Position numbers and translations under genes: made by a program. Positions 1 through 11,714 of a DNA stretch of 64,000 nucleotides are shown here, in pieces. The notes under the pieces were generated by a model that did not search any database, was not told the origin of the DNA, and worked only from the letters and a program-made list of their open reading frames with translations. The stretch lies in NCBI RefSeq assembly GCF_040412425.1, contig NC_089788.1, positions 62,404,720-62,468,719 on the forward strand, given 5' to 3'. Numbering within the stretch: position 1 is the first letter of the stretch; every line of letters starts with the position of its first letter. The DNA is from Macrobrachium rosenbergii (lineage: Eukaryota > Arthropoda > Malacostraca > Decapoda > Palaemonidae).

Positions 1-2252
1 TTCTACTCCTATTCCCACTTTTTCTCCTAATACTGGCCCTCCTACTATTCATCCACTTACTCCCATGCCTGGCTCCCTTGCTTCTGACCCTAATGCCATT
101 GCCAGCCTCGAATCTAGGTTTGATAAGAAGATAGGTCTTGTAGTTAGTACAGTAGCAGAAGTGGGAGAGTCACTGAAAGTCCTTAAGGACAATGTGGTCT
201 CTGTCAGACTCCCCTGAACCAGGGAAAAGAGACACTGGAAGTCCAAGGGAGGCTGATGGGGTTTGCCACAGGCAGTCCCCCCCTCAGTCGAGCCTGTTGC
301 TCGATCCCAGGTATCAACAGAAAGCCATTGGAAAGGCATCTCTGGATGTCCACCAGTTGTTTTCTAGTTTTGACGATTTCAGTGCGGACAGGAGGCTCAC
401 CACAAGCGATTCCTAGATTCATCACGTCCTCTAAAGCGCCATTCAGATGAGGTTGGTCGCCGTTATGATCCGCTTCCTGTTAAGCAGTCTAAGAAGGCCA
501 GTCTTAGCTCACAGCCTTCGTGCAGTTACGCTGTGGACTCTTCTGTCCCTTCCCCGATCCATCATCCTATTCCTTCCACATGGAAGGCATATGCAGTGGA
601 GGTTGTTAAAGTGGTTCTTCCAGAATTCTCTTAAGGTCAGCTCTCTATCAGAAACCATTTTAGAGCACCTCTGGAATAATACTTTGGGCCAGAGTTTCTT
701 AAAACAAGAGATGACCTGCTGGTACATGGGCTGGGTGAGAGGATTGGTGTTAGGGGTCAAGAACTTAACCATTTTCAATTTAAACTCTCCCACAGCAACT
801 CAACTTCCAAGCCTGGAGGATAGCAGAAGCATTGTCCATCACAAGAAGGGCCTTCAAAGGCAGTTGTTTGTCATCAAGGTATTTCTTGATGGTAGAGCCA
901 GCCATTTCATTCATCCACTCAATAAAGTGTCTGGTTACCTAAGCATTACTCCTAGGCCTCCTAAGTGCCCAGCTAACTCTGTCTGGAGCCCCACATCAGC
1001 ATCCAAACATCTGTCTCCTCTCGAGTGCCCGGTGCCACCCGAGCGCCCGACACCAGTTCCTGATCATCCAGCACCAACTCTTCAGTACCCGTCACCCTCC
1101 TCTGAGCGCCAAGCATCCGCTCCCAGATGTATTGCTTCTCTTCTGTCACATTCACATGTAGTTCAAGACGAACCTTCATTGGTTCCCATTAAGCAGTGGT
1201 TGGCTGAGGGTATGAGCTTTCTAAAGAAAGCTCCTCCTGCTTCCAAGACTTCTCTTGAGGCTACCCTGTCCCCAGTCTCCTCAGCAAAGGAGGAAGGCGA
1301 TCAAGAGCCTGCTCCTCCCTCGTCATATGCAGCTCTTCTGCACTGTGTGTTTGTTGGTGAATTTTCCTACCATTTTTGCCCCAGCTGCCCCAGTCTCGCC
1401 TCTCTCAACCTTTTTGGTGAGGTCTCATCTGGATGACAGGATTGGGCTCCCCAAGATGGTGCTTTCTTCGTCTTCCAAGAAGGCTCCTAAGGAATTGAAG
1501 ATTAGCTTTCAGCTAAAAGGGAGCAAGGAAAAGCTTTCTTCGCTTTTCCTCCTCGCACTGTGTTCGAAGGAGATATGTCTTACGTCACCGGGGAAGCTCC
1601 TTTGGGAGTCGCTGCCTCCTCCCAAGGGGACTACCCTGGTCTCATCAACTCATCTCAACATTATGCGTTTTCGTCTGCGAAGAGTATGTTTTTGTTAGCG
1701 GAACTAGACTCCTTGTCAAAGATTTGTTCAAGGTGTTTGAAATATTTAGTTTTCTCGATTGGACAGTAGGGACACTGGCCAAGAAGAATGAAGACTGTCA
1801 AGTTTTTTTTGTCCGATATCGCCTTGGAATGGCTGGGAGTCCTGTTATGCACAAACAAGGCCAATAAGGGTGGCTCTCGAGCTTTCCCCTCTCTTTTCGC
1901 TTAGTGTCCTGGAGAAGAGAGAGCTCTGGTGCTCCTTTACCACTAAAGGAGTCAGTCAGACACAGAAGTCAGCCCTATTGTTTTCGCCTCTGGACCATCA
2001 CCACCTCTTCTCTCAGGACACAGTTAGGCAGATTACATCTGATTTGGAAGGGAAGTCCATGCAGGATTTGCTATCACAGGCCTCCAAGCATCCCAAGGAT
2101 TCGACTTCTTTTGCTCCTAAGATAACCTCTCCACTCCAGCAGCAGCCCTTTTGTGGAAGTAGGCCCAGATCGCAGTCTAGGACCCGCCTCTATGTCCATT
2201 TCACAACGAGGTCCACCAAAAAGGGCCCACCCAAGACACTGCCCAAAAAGTG
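1..2252 (+). pseudogene. DIRS family A gag-like ORF, copy 1, frameshifted
   Basis: The first 190 bases encode a segment also present in copies 2 and 3: a Pro/Ser-rich stretch, then an AIASLE-type motif and a short helix with 'VSTVAEVGESLKVL'. The best conserved gag block lies at about 1440-1790 and contains 'LPKMVLSSSSKKA', then a motif reading roughly 'SYVTGEAPLGVAASSQGD' (in another frame) and a 'FSSAK' segment. The middle (about 950-1130) is Pro-rich and variable between copies. At least two frameshifts are visible around 1500-1560 and 1740. In DIRS elements this ORF would encode the particle-forming, RNA-binding protein; that role is inferred from position and family. Confidence 0.7.
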
Positions 2253-3800
2253 AGATGGAAGTCCTTCATACACCAGTAGAAGCCAGACTTCTACAGTTTA
2301 GGGAGAAATGGATGATCAGAGGAGCAGAGTTATGGGTCATCAAGGTTCTAAAGGAGGGCTCGTTATCCCATTCCTGGAGAGCTCCCATCACGTTGCCAGC
2401 TTACTCGAAAGGCTCAGAGAGATATTTGGCCCTTTTGGAGGAGGTGTCCTTCCTCATCCAAAAGAGGCCCATAGAGCAAGTCAAGAACACCAACACAGAG
2501 GGTTTCTACAACCATCTCTTTGTGGTTCTGAAAGCTTCGGGGAGCCGGAGGCCAATCCTAGATGTAAGTGCCCTTGGTCACTTTGTCCTGGAGATGAAAT
2601 TCAAGATGGAGACAAGATAAACCATTCAGTTCTCTCATTCATTCACCTGGATGACAGGATGATAACCTTGGATATGCAGGACACATACTGCCACATCCCG
2701 ATCCATCCAGACTCCAGGAAGTATCTAAAGTTCGTCTTTCAGGACGAAATATTTCAGTTTCAGGCCCTTTGCTTCGAGTCCTCGCAAAATGGCTCCATCT
2801 TAAAGGGATAAATTTCAGTCTGTATCTGGACAACTGGCAGCTTCGACCCCCATCAAAGGAAAAGTGTATGAAGGACATGCACAAGATTCTTCTCCTCACC
2901 GAGGAACTGGGTCTTCTCATGACTCCCCACAAGTCCCAGTTGACCCCGTCGCAAGAGATTCTCCATTTAGAGATGACTGAATTCTGACTTTTCTGGTTTT
3001 TCCATCTCCCATGAGAATTTCCAGCTGCCTTCAGACAGTCTGCAGCTTTATATCGCTTCTGTTCTGCTCGGCTCGGCAGTGGATGAGCCTTCTGGGGACT
3101 CTAGCATCCATCGGGTCATTTATCAAGCTGGGCAGATTGCACATGAGAGTTCTCCAATTCTTTCTAAAGGCCAACTGGGGCAGGAAAACACAACTGGACT
3201 CCTACGTGTTTTCAATCACCCTGGAGATCAAATCAGACCTGCAATGGTGGCTGTCCGAAGAAAGAATATCAGAAGGGAAGTCCCTTCAACCTCTGAGCCC
3301 CGACCTAGACTTGTATTCAGATGCCTCAGACTTAGGCTGAGGGAGCCCTACTGGGGAATCAGGAGGTATCCGGTATATGGACCCCAGAGCAACAAAGTCT
3401 ACATATAAATGTCAGATATGAAGGCAGTTCATTTAGGCCTTCAGTATTTCTCGAACATTGTCCACAAGAAGACAGTAGTAGTGCACGCGGACAATTACAT
3501 GGCTTTACCCTATCTCCAGAGAAAAGGCAGCACTCACTCCTCTCCCTGCCAGGCAGCAAGAGATCTACTCTTGTGGACGGATCAAAATCGAGTGACACTG
3601 GTCACCCGATTTATCCAGGGGAAATTAAATGTCTTGGCGGACGAGCTGAACCATCAGAAGCAGGTCCTTCCCACCGAATGGACCCTGGATCCTGGTTTTT
3701 GGAAACTTTCTGGCAGACCAACATTAGAATGTAACTATAACCCTCATAGCCCCATTTTGCCCCTGAAGGAGTGGTTCCCAGACCATCTATGGTTATTGGT
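2253..3800 (+). pseudogene. DIRS family A reverse transcriptase-RNase H, copy 1, broken
   Basis: RT motifs are readable in order: 'GFYNHLFVVLKASGSRRPIL' (about 2500-2560), 'FKMET', 'TLDMQDTYCHIPIHPDS' with the first catalytic aspartate (about 2665-2715), 'FQFQALCF', then 'FSLYLDNW' (about 2814-2835), where the usual YxDD has become YLDN. About ten residues of the normal GLSTAP region are missing between 'ALCF' and 'VLAKWLHL', together with a frame change. RNase H follows with 'LYSDASDLG' (about 3311-3337), directly followed by a stop, then 'MKAVHLGL' and 'VHADNYMALPYL' in another frame. The element cannot make active enzyme. Assignment to DIRS rather than LTR elements rests on the motif wording and the downstream recombinase. 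Confidence 0.85.
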
Positions 3801-5045
3801 GGATTTCCCAAGACTTCATCAAAAACTGCATTTACTCAAACAGCCCCACTTCAGAAGACAGGCTTCAGACTGTCTGCAAGCTTGTCAGAGCAAAAGGTTT
3901 TTCAAGGGGAGCTGCAGAGCCTATTGCACATTGCAGGCATAACTCTTCTAGCCTTGTCTGCCAGGCTAAGTGGGTAGTCTTCCATCAGTGGTCCATCAAC
4001 CATAATGTCTCCTCTTCTGAGACGTCTATAACTCAGATTACTGATTTCCTCTTATATCTGAGGAGCTCTAGAAATTTGTCTTCACCACCAAGGGTATCGA
4101 GCTGTGCTTAGCTGTTTTTAAACATAGACCTGGATCTTTCATCAAACTCAGATCTTAACGACCTCATCAAGTCCTTTTATACATCCAAGCAGACGAAGGA
4201 CGATCTGGTCTCTTGGAACCTGAACGTAGTATTGAAGTGACTAACAGGTCCTATGAACGGCTTCATTCCGCTTCTCCACTACAGTATTACTCGTTTCTTT
4301 AGCTACCACTAAACATTAGTGAGATTCAAGCCACCGATAAAAGGTAGTTTTCCCAAGGTGACACAGTTTGCTCCTTTACCCTAGGTTTTTTTTTATTTTT
4401 CTCCAAGAACGAGGACCCGTCCAAGTCCTGGCCTTGTTCTTTTACCATTAAGAATTTAATGGACATCCTTGGCTCTGAGGAAGAAGAGAGAGTACTGTAC
4501 AGGCAGTCCCCGGTTTACGACGGGTCCGGCTTACGACGTTCCAAGGTTACGACGCTTTTCAAGTATATTCATCAGAAATTATTTCCCGGTTTACAACGCA
4601 TGTTCCGGGGTTACGACGTGTCGTATGCTGATCCGACGGAAGAAATATGGCTCCAAAACGGCAGAATAATAAAAAATTTGGATGTTTTTATATGAAAAAC
4701 TCAATAAAAATGCAGTTTACATCGTTTTCAATACACCCAAAGCATTAAAAGTAAGGTTTTCTTAGGATTTTTGACGATTTTCAACGACTTTTCGGTGTAT
4801 GATGATTTTTGGTTTATGACACTGCAGAAAAACAGAACCCCCGTCGTAAACCAGGGACTGCCTGTATTTTACCCTGTTAGAGGTCCATCCAGTAACCTCT
4901 GGTGTTCAGTTAAGAACCTGTCACGTCCTCTTACTCGTCATCAGGGCAGTAGCTACCTCTTTAGCTTTCAGGCACAATATGTCCCTGTCTTCCATTCTCC
5001 TGTCAACCTACGGGAAGTGCAAGTCTATTTTCGCATCACACTTTA
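3801..5045 (+). pseudogene. DIRS family A tyrosine recombinase, copy 1, broken
   Basis: Remnants of the N-terminal core-binding domain are seen around 3850-4240 (a 'LNDLIKSF' and 'SWNLNVVLK' motif, followed by a stop). The catalytic domain is badly decayed: the region that reads ATAKR in copy 3 is not preserved. After the MITE, the C-terminal block 'VATSLAFRHNMSLS' and 'CKSIFASHF' appears at about 4945-5045, but the tyrosine of the FYLRD motif is lost. DIRS elements use this enzyme to integrate a circular DNA, so no integrase or target-site duplication is expected. Confidence 0.75.
4500..4864. mobile_element. Pogo/Tigger-type MITE, family A (365 bp), in DIRS copy 1
   Basis: The terminal inverted repeats read CAGGCAGTCCCCGG at the left and the near complement (…GGGACTGCCTG) at the right. 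They are flanked by TA on both sides (4498-4499 and 4865-4866), the target duplication of Tc1/mariner-pogo elements. The interior consists of related 'TTACGAC' motifs and an AT-rich core. There is no transposase ORF. The copy at 55005-55346 shares the interior, so the two form one subfamily. It interrupts the DIRS recombinase, so it inserted after the DIRS element. Confidence 0.85.
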
Positions 5046-5565
5046 AAGGAGGTGGAAACTGTGTTTGATAATTGCAGTACCTTGGGGCCATTATCCATGG
5101 CTGGCATGGTATTGGGAGAGGATTCATGGGAAGCACTCTTTTTCTCCTACAGTTCTATCTCCTTGGTGTATGGTGAGTTGTTGGGGAGCCTGCAGTTACA
5201 GTGCACCTGGAGTACCCACCAGTCTTAATGGATGGGTTGTGGCGTTTTCAGAGTAGGTGACAGCGTTGTCTGGTTGTTTTCAATTTGGTACTGCGCCCCA
5301 AGACAAGGGCACTTTTGTATGCTTTACTATCCATCAGGCCTATCCTCTGCTGCAAAGCTTGTACTGAAGTAGAGGTGACCACTGCCACGCCACTACAGGT
5401 TAAGATGAGCAACCAGAGGCAGTATTCATGTGCAATAGCTCTCATACCAGGTACGGAAACAACAAGCATTGTATCAGTGCTGGCCAAAAATTTTCTATTT
5501 CAGGGTCATTACCGTGCTTTAATGTGGGATTCAGCTATGTAATTACTTGATAAGTTACTTATATG

Positions 5566-5834
5566 AAAATGATATTTTCATAATAAAATTAAATTTCATA
5601 TATACTTACCAAGTGATTACAGAATCGGAGCCCACCCTCCTCCCCATTGAACTAACCAAATGGTTTCCCCAAGTGCTCCAATAGTGGGCAGAGCCTGTCA
5701 CCTACATGAAAAATAATAGAAGTGCTACTGCAAATTGAAAAAAAAAGGCTGCCGCACAAGTAGAAACCTTAGCTATGTAATTACTTGGTAAGTATTTATG
5801 AAACTTAATTTTATTATGAAAATATCATTTTAAC
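5566..5834. repeat. Fold-back terminus of DIRS copy 1 (internal complementary region + right ITR)
   Basis: A left arm at about 5566-5619 is the inverted complement of the right arm at about 5773-5834, with a 150-bp GC-richer centre. The centre contains the segment that appears inverted at the left ends of copies 2 and 3. This is the DIRS layout in which a short internal region is complementary to the outermost terminal sequence. It marks the downstream boundary of the element. Confidence 0.75.
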
Positions 5835-6604
5835 AGATGGGATTTCATCTTTTAGTACAGCGCTAATCTTAAGAACATTAAGTATACAGTATTCAGAAAA
5901 TATTTTTATATGCATTTTGGAAAAAAATTTTCAGGACAAAAGCAAATTCCATAGATGAAAGTTGCATGGAATCTGTGGAGGCAGCTTCTGCCATGGAATG
6001 TTTAGAAGACATATGAAATGAAGATGCATTGGAGATCACAGTTTAAGGTTAATCTGAAGAACCTATAGATAATTTATGTCAAAAAAATTTAAAATAATCC
6101 AGAAGTTACAAATGGCTTTTGATCTCCTCATATCCACGACTGTCTCTTGATATCCTTGTAGCTCTGTATGAAAGAGTAACCTACTTTTTTTCACTGCTAT
6201 CTGGTTTTGCTTTAATATTATGCTTTCCTTAGCACAAGAGTCATTGACTTAACACTTTTCCGGTAGATTAAGGTTGAGGTTTTCAGAATTTTATTGGAAG
6301 TATATTTTATCTCCTTAATATTTAAACAAACAGGATGGTACTGTATTAGTATGTTAGGATGGGATGTGCCAACATTGGTCTTCAGTTTTGGAATAAGGAA
6401 TTGTGGTGATTTTCATGGAAGGATTTTTCAGTCTTAACTTCATTTACTGAGTTATTGGGCCACAAATGGTGCTTATTCAAGACATTATAAGATATTTTTG
6501 AGAAAAAGAACTTGAGTTTAAGTTTTATATATAGCCTGTGCTGAAACTTTGAAGAGCTGATATAAGACTGAAAGTGACCGTAGGTATTCTCTCCTGTATT
6601 TCAG
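5835..6604. other. AT-rich non-coding stretch upstream of the 6659 gene
   Basis: No coding region or recognised repeat was found here. The stretch ends in a pyrimidine-rich tract and CAG at 6603-6604, so at least its right part is probably intron. The DIRS copy to the left would then lie within or just upstream of the intron. Confidence 0.5.
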
Positions 6605-6605
6605 G
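6590..6605 (+). other. Predicted 3' splice acceptor
   Basis: A tract reading 'TCTCTCCTGTATTTCAG' ends at 6604 and has the form of a metazoan acceptor. The exon would begin at 6605. The 5' exon is not identified. Confidence 0.6.
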
Positions 6606-6658
6606 TAGCTACAGATTTTGAAGGCCAATCTTAATTCATAGTTCCAGGTCCATCAAAA

Positions 6659-7324
6659 ATGTCTTCTATTGAGCCCAAACATGTTGGAGATCTTTGTGCA
6701 TTGATGGTCCGTCTGAAACTTGAACGACCAGATTTGGGCCGGAAAGAGATGCTCCTTGCTGTGCAGGGTGAAGGAGGAGATTGGGCAAACACTGACTTTG
6801 AGCAAATCAAGCGCTCATGGAAAAAGGTGGTGAAGCAGACTTCTGAAGAAATGGAAAGAAGGGAAAATGAGAAGCGGTTAAAGAAAACTCCAAGCAAAAA
6901 ACAAGGCATCATACTTGGTGGGGATACCAGTAGCAGTAACATAGGAGAGGGATTCAAAAAATTCTGTAGAGAAAGCAGTGAGAAGACCTGGTTGCATAAA
7001 AAAGATGACAATCAAAGTCCAGCCTTGAAGAGGCAACTTAAATTCCTTAAGGACTACCCAGACTCAAACTACATTTTATTCACACCTCCCAGTGAGACAG
7101 CACACTGTTCTATTAAATTGGGGAGTACACTAGGTCTACTGCTTTTCCAGGTCATGTGGAACAGTGTAATTAATACCCTGTATGGATGTCCAGCAATGAA
7201 GCAAAAACTGTGGATAATTTACCTGCAACTAGAATACAACTTCAGTCCAAGGTATAAGAGAATGCTTCACAGACAGTTGCAAGAGGAGTTTGGAGTTGAT
7301 CCTTTTGAAGGCCAACCTCTGTAA
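6659..7324 (+). CDS. Uncharacterised 221-residue host protein, coding part in one exon
   Basis: An intact frame of 221 codons opens at an ATG with A at -3; an in-frame TAA at 6632-6634 rules out an upstream extension within this exon. I do not recognise the family. Residues about 5-70 look like a compact helical domain ending in 'FEQIKRSWKKVVKQTSEEM', in size and spacing reminiscent of Myb/SANT-like DNA-binding domains, though this is only a resemblance. Residues 70-95 are Lys/Arg-rich and could hold a nuclear signal. Residues 120-221 form a second region with hydrophobic 'LGLLLFQVMWNSVINTLYG' and a basic, aromatic C terminus ending 'GVDPFEGQPL'. The frame is undamaged while every transposon ORF around it is broken, which argues for a functional host gene. 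A 5' untranslated exon probably lies upstream. A domesticated transposon protein is an alternative. Confidence 0.72.
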   Translation: MSSIEPKHVGDLCALMVRLKLERPDLGRKEMLLAVQGEGGDWANTDFEQIKRSWKKVVKQTSEEMERRENEKRLKKTPSKKQGIILGGDTSSSNIGEGFKKFCRESSEKTWLHKKDDNQSPALKRQLKFLKDYPDSNYILFTPPSETAHCSIKLGSTLGLLLFQVMWNSVINTLYGCPAMKQKLWIIYLQLEYNFSPRYKRMLHRQLQEEFGVDPFEGQPL

Positions 7325-7484
7325 AAGTTATCAAAAATTATGTTTACAAGGTGTGAATGTGTGAATTTTAAGTTTTTAAAACCATGTTCATTAGCCATTA
7401 GTTTTAATTTTGATTGAATATTTTTCATGCTTTTAATACTGAGTGAACATTTGTGTTTTTAAGAGGTATTTTGAAATACTCTGG

Positions 7485-7490
7485 AATAAA
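7485..7490 (+). terminator. Polyadenylation signal of the 6659 gene
   Basis: AATAAA lies about 160 bases after the stop codon, in AT-rich sequence with a T-rich tract shortly downstream (about 7509-7518). This is a usual 3' end arrangement. Confidence 0.6.
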
Positions 7491-9040
7491 GCTTGATCAG
7501 CTTAAAGATTTTTTTTTTTAATCATTATTTTAAGCAGAAACATTTCAACTTATGGGCTAAGCTCCCTTTGTCAAGCATTACTTAGTAGAAGCTCCTCCAA
7601 TTTTATTTGTAGTCATTTAAAATTCCAGCATACTTATTGCATTTTTTTTTTTTTAAAGCAAAAATGAGAATGTCCCAGGCCAATAGACTGGACATAGTAT
7701 ACAGTTATTAAATTTCTACTGATGGACAGAACCCAGGAAACTCTGGTGAAAACCAAGGTCACCACCTGACTCACAAGGCATAAAAGAAGTTGGAACACTG
7801 TTACGTACACAGTCCTGTACCAGAGGGTTTACTTTGGCATGCTGCGTACCAACGAGTTTTAACAAACTTTTCAGCCCACCAGAGACGCAGTTGATAGAAT
7901 TAAATTCAGACCCCCCCCTTTTGAGTGAATATAATTATGCACAATCTCTTTTACAATAGAAATAGATTAATACCCCAACATATTGTGTTGATTTCCACAT
8001 CAGTTTATAAAAGTATTTTGCTCCTCATTGGGTCGTTATACAATAGCAGCTTGGCAAATGTAAAAGTATAGAGGGGTACTGTGGCAGATTTTATTATGGT
8101 TCTACAGTATGTAATAGTCTGTAACAAGCCTTAACCCTTAGTGGACAGATCCCCTCATGAGAGGATCTAAAACAGGTTTTGGGTGGTGGACAGATCCCTC
8201 TGAGGAGTATCAATATTACGCACCATACGATTTGGCTGTATTGAGGGTGAAAGTTTCCATCACTTCAGTGGCCCATAAATGAATGGTGGCAACTAGAATT
8301 CAGCTCAGCTCAATCAGTGGGTGTCTCAGGGAGGAAAGTATTGTTCTTGACTTGATGGGGGGGATGTCTTGCTCCTCTCTCTCCCATGACGTCTTTTTAT
8401 TTATTTGCTCATAAATATACCCAGGGATTGCTGTTAGTTTCAGTTCTTATCTTTTATGATATGATGTCAGTTACAGTTGTAATTTTGCCAAGAAAAGTGC
8501 AAAGAAATATCAGAAAGAACATGTATACCTCCTTAAAGGTTACTGCATCTCCCCTTCTCAGTAAATTTACATAAATATTTTACAACAAATATACTCAGGA
8601 TTTGTTACCGATTTTAGTTCTTATCTGTTAAGATAGTGTGTGTGCTGTAATTATAATTTTACAAAATAAAATAAATAATTGGAAAAAACATGTATAACTT
8701 GGTAAAATTTACGAGTGTTTTGTAAAAGAGGTCCCAGACCGAGTTGTAAATAGTCACTTTCAACTTCCCGTGGAAGGTAGGGAAATTTTTGTATAATTTT
8801 TTTTCTTACACCATGTGTATTCCTGTATCTTCCGGTTTCCATTGATGTGTTTTTTCTTAAATTGGCCAACCTTAAAGTTTGACCAGTATGGGCAGGTTGC
8901 ATAATATATAATACCTGTGTTACCAGAAAGTTAGTTTTGTTCCAGTGTAGGGATGAAGGGTAGGGCTTCTAGTGAGGAACTAGTCATAAAAGAAGATGGG
9001 AATGGTTTTTTCTGTTTGATACTTAATACAGTATCTTTAA
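7491..9040. other. Intergenic spacer, no gene seen
   Basis: AT-rich sequence without supported coding. At 8131 a TTAACCCTTAGTGG string resembles the terminus of TTAA-specific elements, but no matching right end was found. A divergent local duplication at 8408-8715 is listed separately. The spacer ends at the left terminus of DIRS copy 2. Confidence 0.5.
8408..8715. repeat. Imperfect ~130-bp tandem duplication
   Basis: Unit 1 (about 8408-8545) and unit 2 (about 8586-8715) share in order 'AAATATAC(C/T)CAGG', 'TTAGTTCTTATCT', 'GTAATT' and 'AACATGTATA'. No function is visible. Confidence 0.55.
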
Positions 9041-9483
9041 TTTTTATATAAGTAATTTACCCAGTAACTACATAGCTACATGTATTAGTTTCTAATTATC
9101 GTGGCAGCTTAAATTTGAAGTTTGCAGTAGCGTTCTATTGTTTCGGTGTAGGTAACTCGACCTTGCCCACTTTCGGGGAAGGATAGTTACAACACAGCAG
9201 AAGAGCTCAGTTTGTTTCTGCCACTCAGCGACTGATCATTGGTTGTTTCAGCAGCTTTTGTTTGGATTTTGTTTCGCTGGATTGTTGTAGCTCTCGCCAC
9301 CTTTGGTGAAGTATTCTTTGCTTTGGTAGCATTTGCTCTAATTATATTAGCTTTAGTTGACTTTACCCAAAGTGACTATTACATTATTATATCTGACTCT
9401 AGCTCTTCTAGTGTCCAGTTTTGCAGCAGTGGCTGCAGTACCAGACTTACATCAGTCAGATACAATGCCCATACCATTTATTG

Positions 9484-10582
9484 TCATTGTGTAATGATGG
9501 AAATCCTTCTTTTGAATTAATGACAATACCCTTCATAATTGGTGGACTGGAAAAACGAATTGGTTTTCATCTTATCAATAAGTTGACTTAACCACTCGAA
9601 ATTGAGATTGTCTATGATCGAGTGTGCGTACGCAAGTGCGTAGATTCAACCAAGTGCGTAGTTGCATAAGCTCAACTCGCACTGTTCAAGACGTGTTTGG
9701 CGACTTCAGAGGGGAAAGGGATGTAGTCCCCCTTATTTTCATTTGAAATGCCGTGTTTCTCCCTTGTAAAAGGTATGCACATATCTTAGTTTATGTTGTA
9801 CATGTTGCCATAACACATAATAGTGTTCTTGTGTATCTTTGCCTTAATGTAACGGCAAATTACCGAGAGTTGTTATGGTAATGTTACGTAAGTTGCAACA
9901 TGATGAGCTTGCATGTGGTTGCAGTGCCACCAACCGTAGGCTAAGATGTGTGATATTCTTCCATAATTTTATGAATATATATCAGTTCTTGACTTCAATT
10001 ACACCTCTTATGCATGAAAAGCCAGGCTAACTGTGTAATGTAACAGTTAAGTTAGGCATGAGCACAGCATAGCCTAGGCTAAGGACTGCATACTGTTTGG
10101 CACAAGATGGTTGTCCTAAATGAACTTTTTGTATTACGGGGAACCAGTCTAGGGCATTCGTATTACATGAACCAGTATAGGGTATCTGTACAAGAACCAG
10201 TATAAGTACCTATGTAAGAACCAGTTCTCAAAGCTATGGAAGGAACATTAGGAATAAGTTGTTTACACCATGTAACCTACTAAGAAGCATTAAACAACCC
10301 GCGGGAGTCTGCGTTTCCCTCAACCCTAACTACAAAATGAAGATTCGTCTGTCTACGACGTCAAGTACCAGTCCAAGCTAAGAGTAGCCCGGGGGTTTAT
10401 TAACCTAGGCCGGTGTGTTACACTTGTTTAGCCTATGCCCAGGATTGAGTCGATATGTATAGGCTAGTCTGAGTTAATTGTCCTAAAATGAATGGTAGCC
10501 TCCGAATGTAAGCCAGGACAATTGACATATAAAGCCACGAGTAGTATAAATAAGTATGACATAGGGTGAAGTAAATATGACA
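9484..10582. other. 1.1-kb insertion in gag of DIRS copy 2, origin unknown
   Basis: Copy 3 is contiguous across this point (about 21840-21865), whereas copy 2 has about 1.1 kb extra. The junctions carry TTGTCAT at the left and ATGACAA at the right, a 7-base inverted repeat. No ORF of note is present. A small run of degenerate 'AACCAGT' repeats lies at about 10140-10230. It could be a non-autonomous DNA transposon; the family is not recognised. Confidence 0.5.
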
Positions 10583-10674
10583 ATTGTAGAGGGCAAATTT
10601 GCTTTTCTGATCTTACTTGTGACAAATGTAGGGACTGGATCAGGGGAGGTGGAAGACTTTGACTAATTACTGTA

Positions 10675-10908
10675 CAGGCAGTCCCCGGTTATCGGCGGGG
10701 TTCCATTTCTGAGGGTGTGATGATAACCGAAAATCGGCGATTTTCGTGGGTTATCTTTTCGGTTATCGGTGCCAATATCCAATTATCGGTGCCGATAAGC
10801 GGAAATTGGTGATTTTTGGTGACGAAAATTGCTGATTTTCGTCGCTAGACAAGCGCCATAAAACCGGATCACTGTTAACCAAGCCCACCGTTAACCGGGG
10901 ACTGCCTG
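10675..10908. mobile_element. Pogo/Tigger-type MITE, family B (234 bp), in DIRS copy 2 gag
   Basis: The termini are CAGGCAGTCCCCGG and its complement, flanked by TA at 10673-10674 and 10909-10910. The interior is built from 'GGTTATCGG' and 'AAATCGGCGATTTTCG' palindromes, unlike the TTACGAC interior of family A but shared with the copy at 44117-44327. No coding capacity. Confidence 0.87.
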
Positions 10909-11714
10909 TACTTGAACAAGTGTGAGAAAAATAGACAGAGGAAGGCGGCTGCTAGAGCCGAAGCTAAGGGATCTACTGGCCAGGATTCTCCTAAGATATC
11001 TGCTGCTTCTACTCCTGTGACTGGTTTTTCCCCCATCGCCAGCCCTGCGGCTTTTCCAGCAACTCCGTTACCTAGCTCCCAACCTTCCGAACCCAATGCC
11101 ATTGCCAGTCTGGAAGCCAGGATAGATCATTAGTCTTTTAGTTGATACTGTAGCTCAAATTGGGGTTTCAGTAAGAGGTCTGATGGACAAAATGAGTGCC
11201 AGTGATCATAGTGCAAGTGTAGTGTCAGTGGAGGAGGTGACTACTCGTCCCACCGACTCTCGTAGGCAAAAGTCCCTGTCAAACTCCCCAAAACCTGGGA
11301 GCAGGCAGACTGTAAGTCCAAGCGAGGCCAGTGAGGTTTGCTCACGGGTAGTTGCCCCCTTGGTCAAGCCTGTTTTACATGGATCCCAGAACTTAGTGGA
11401 CAGCCGCTGGAAAGGCGTCCAACTTGGATTGCATGCCCTATCATCCAGTGATTTGGATTCCAGTATGAGTAAGGGGCGCAGTTGGCACTATACGAGTGCA
11501 TTTAGGCCACTGAAAAGGCCCGTATCTGCCACTGAGCGCGCTTCCCCACTTCAATTTAAACAGACCATAGATCAGGATCTTAGTCCCGAACCGTTGTGTA
11601 GCTTTTGGGACAACCCCAGTCATTTGTCTCCTGCTGTTTCAGTGATAGAGTGCCAGTATGTAGCGCCAAAACAGGCTTCTGAGAAATGTTCCGACCACTC
11701 GGTGGGAGCTGAGC

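Larger units (their letters stand above)
1..5834 (+). mobile_element. DIRS retrotransposon, family A copy 1 (5' end outside window)
   Basis: A decayed tyrosine-recombinase retrotransposon. In order it shows a gag-like region, a DIRS-type reverse transcriptase with RNase H, a tyrosine recombinase, a non-coding 3' region, and an inverted terminal structure ending near 5834. The same order and closely similar sequence recur in copies 2 (9041-16804) and 3 (21426-27561), so these three form one family. The left end lies before base 1. A pogo-type MITE sits inside the recombinase. Stops and frameshifts break every domain. The non-coding stretch 5046-5565 matches the 3' region of copy 3 at about 26240-26580. 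Confidence 0.88.
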
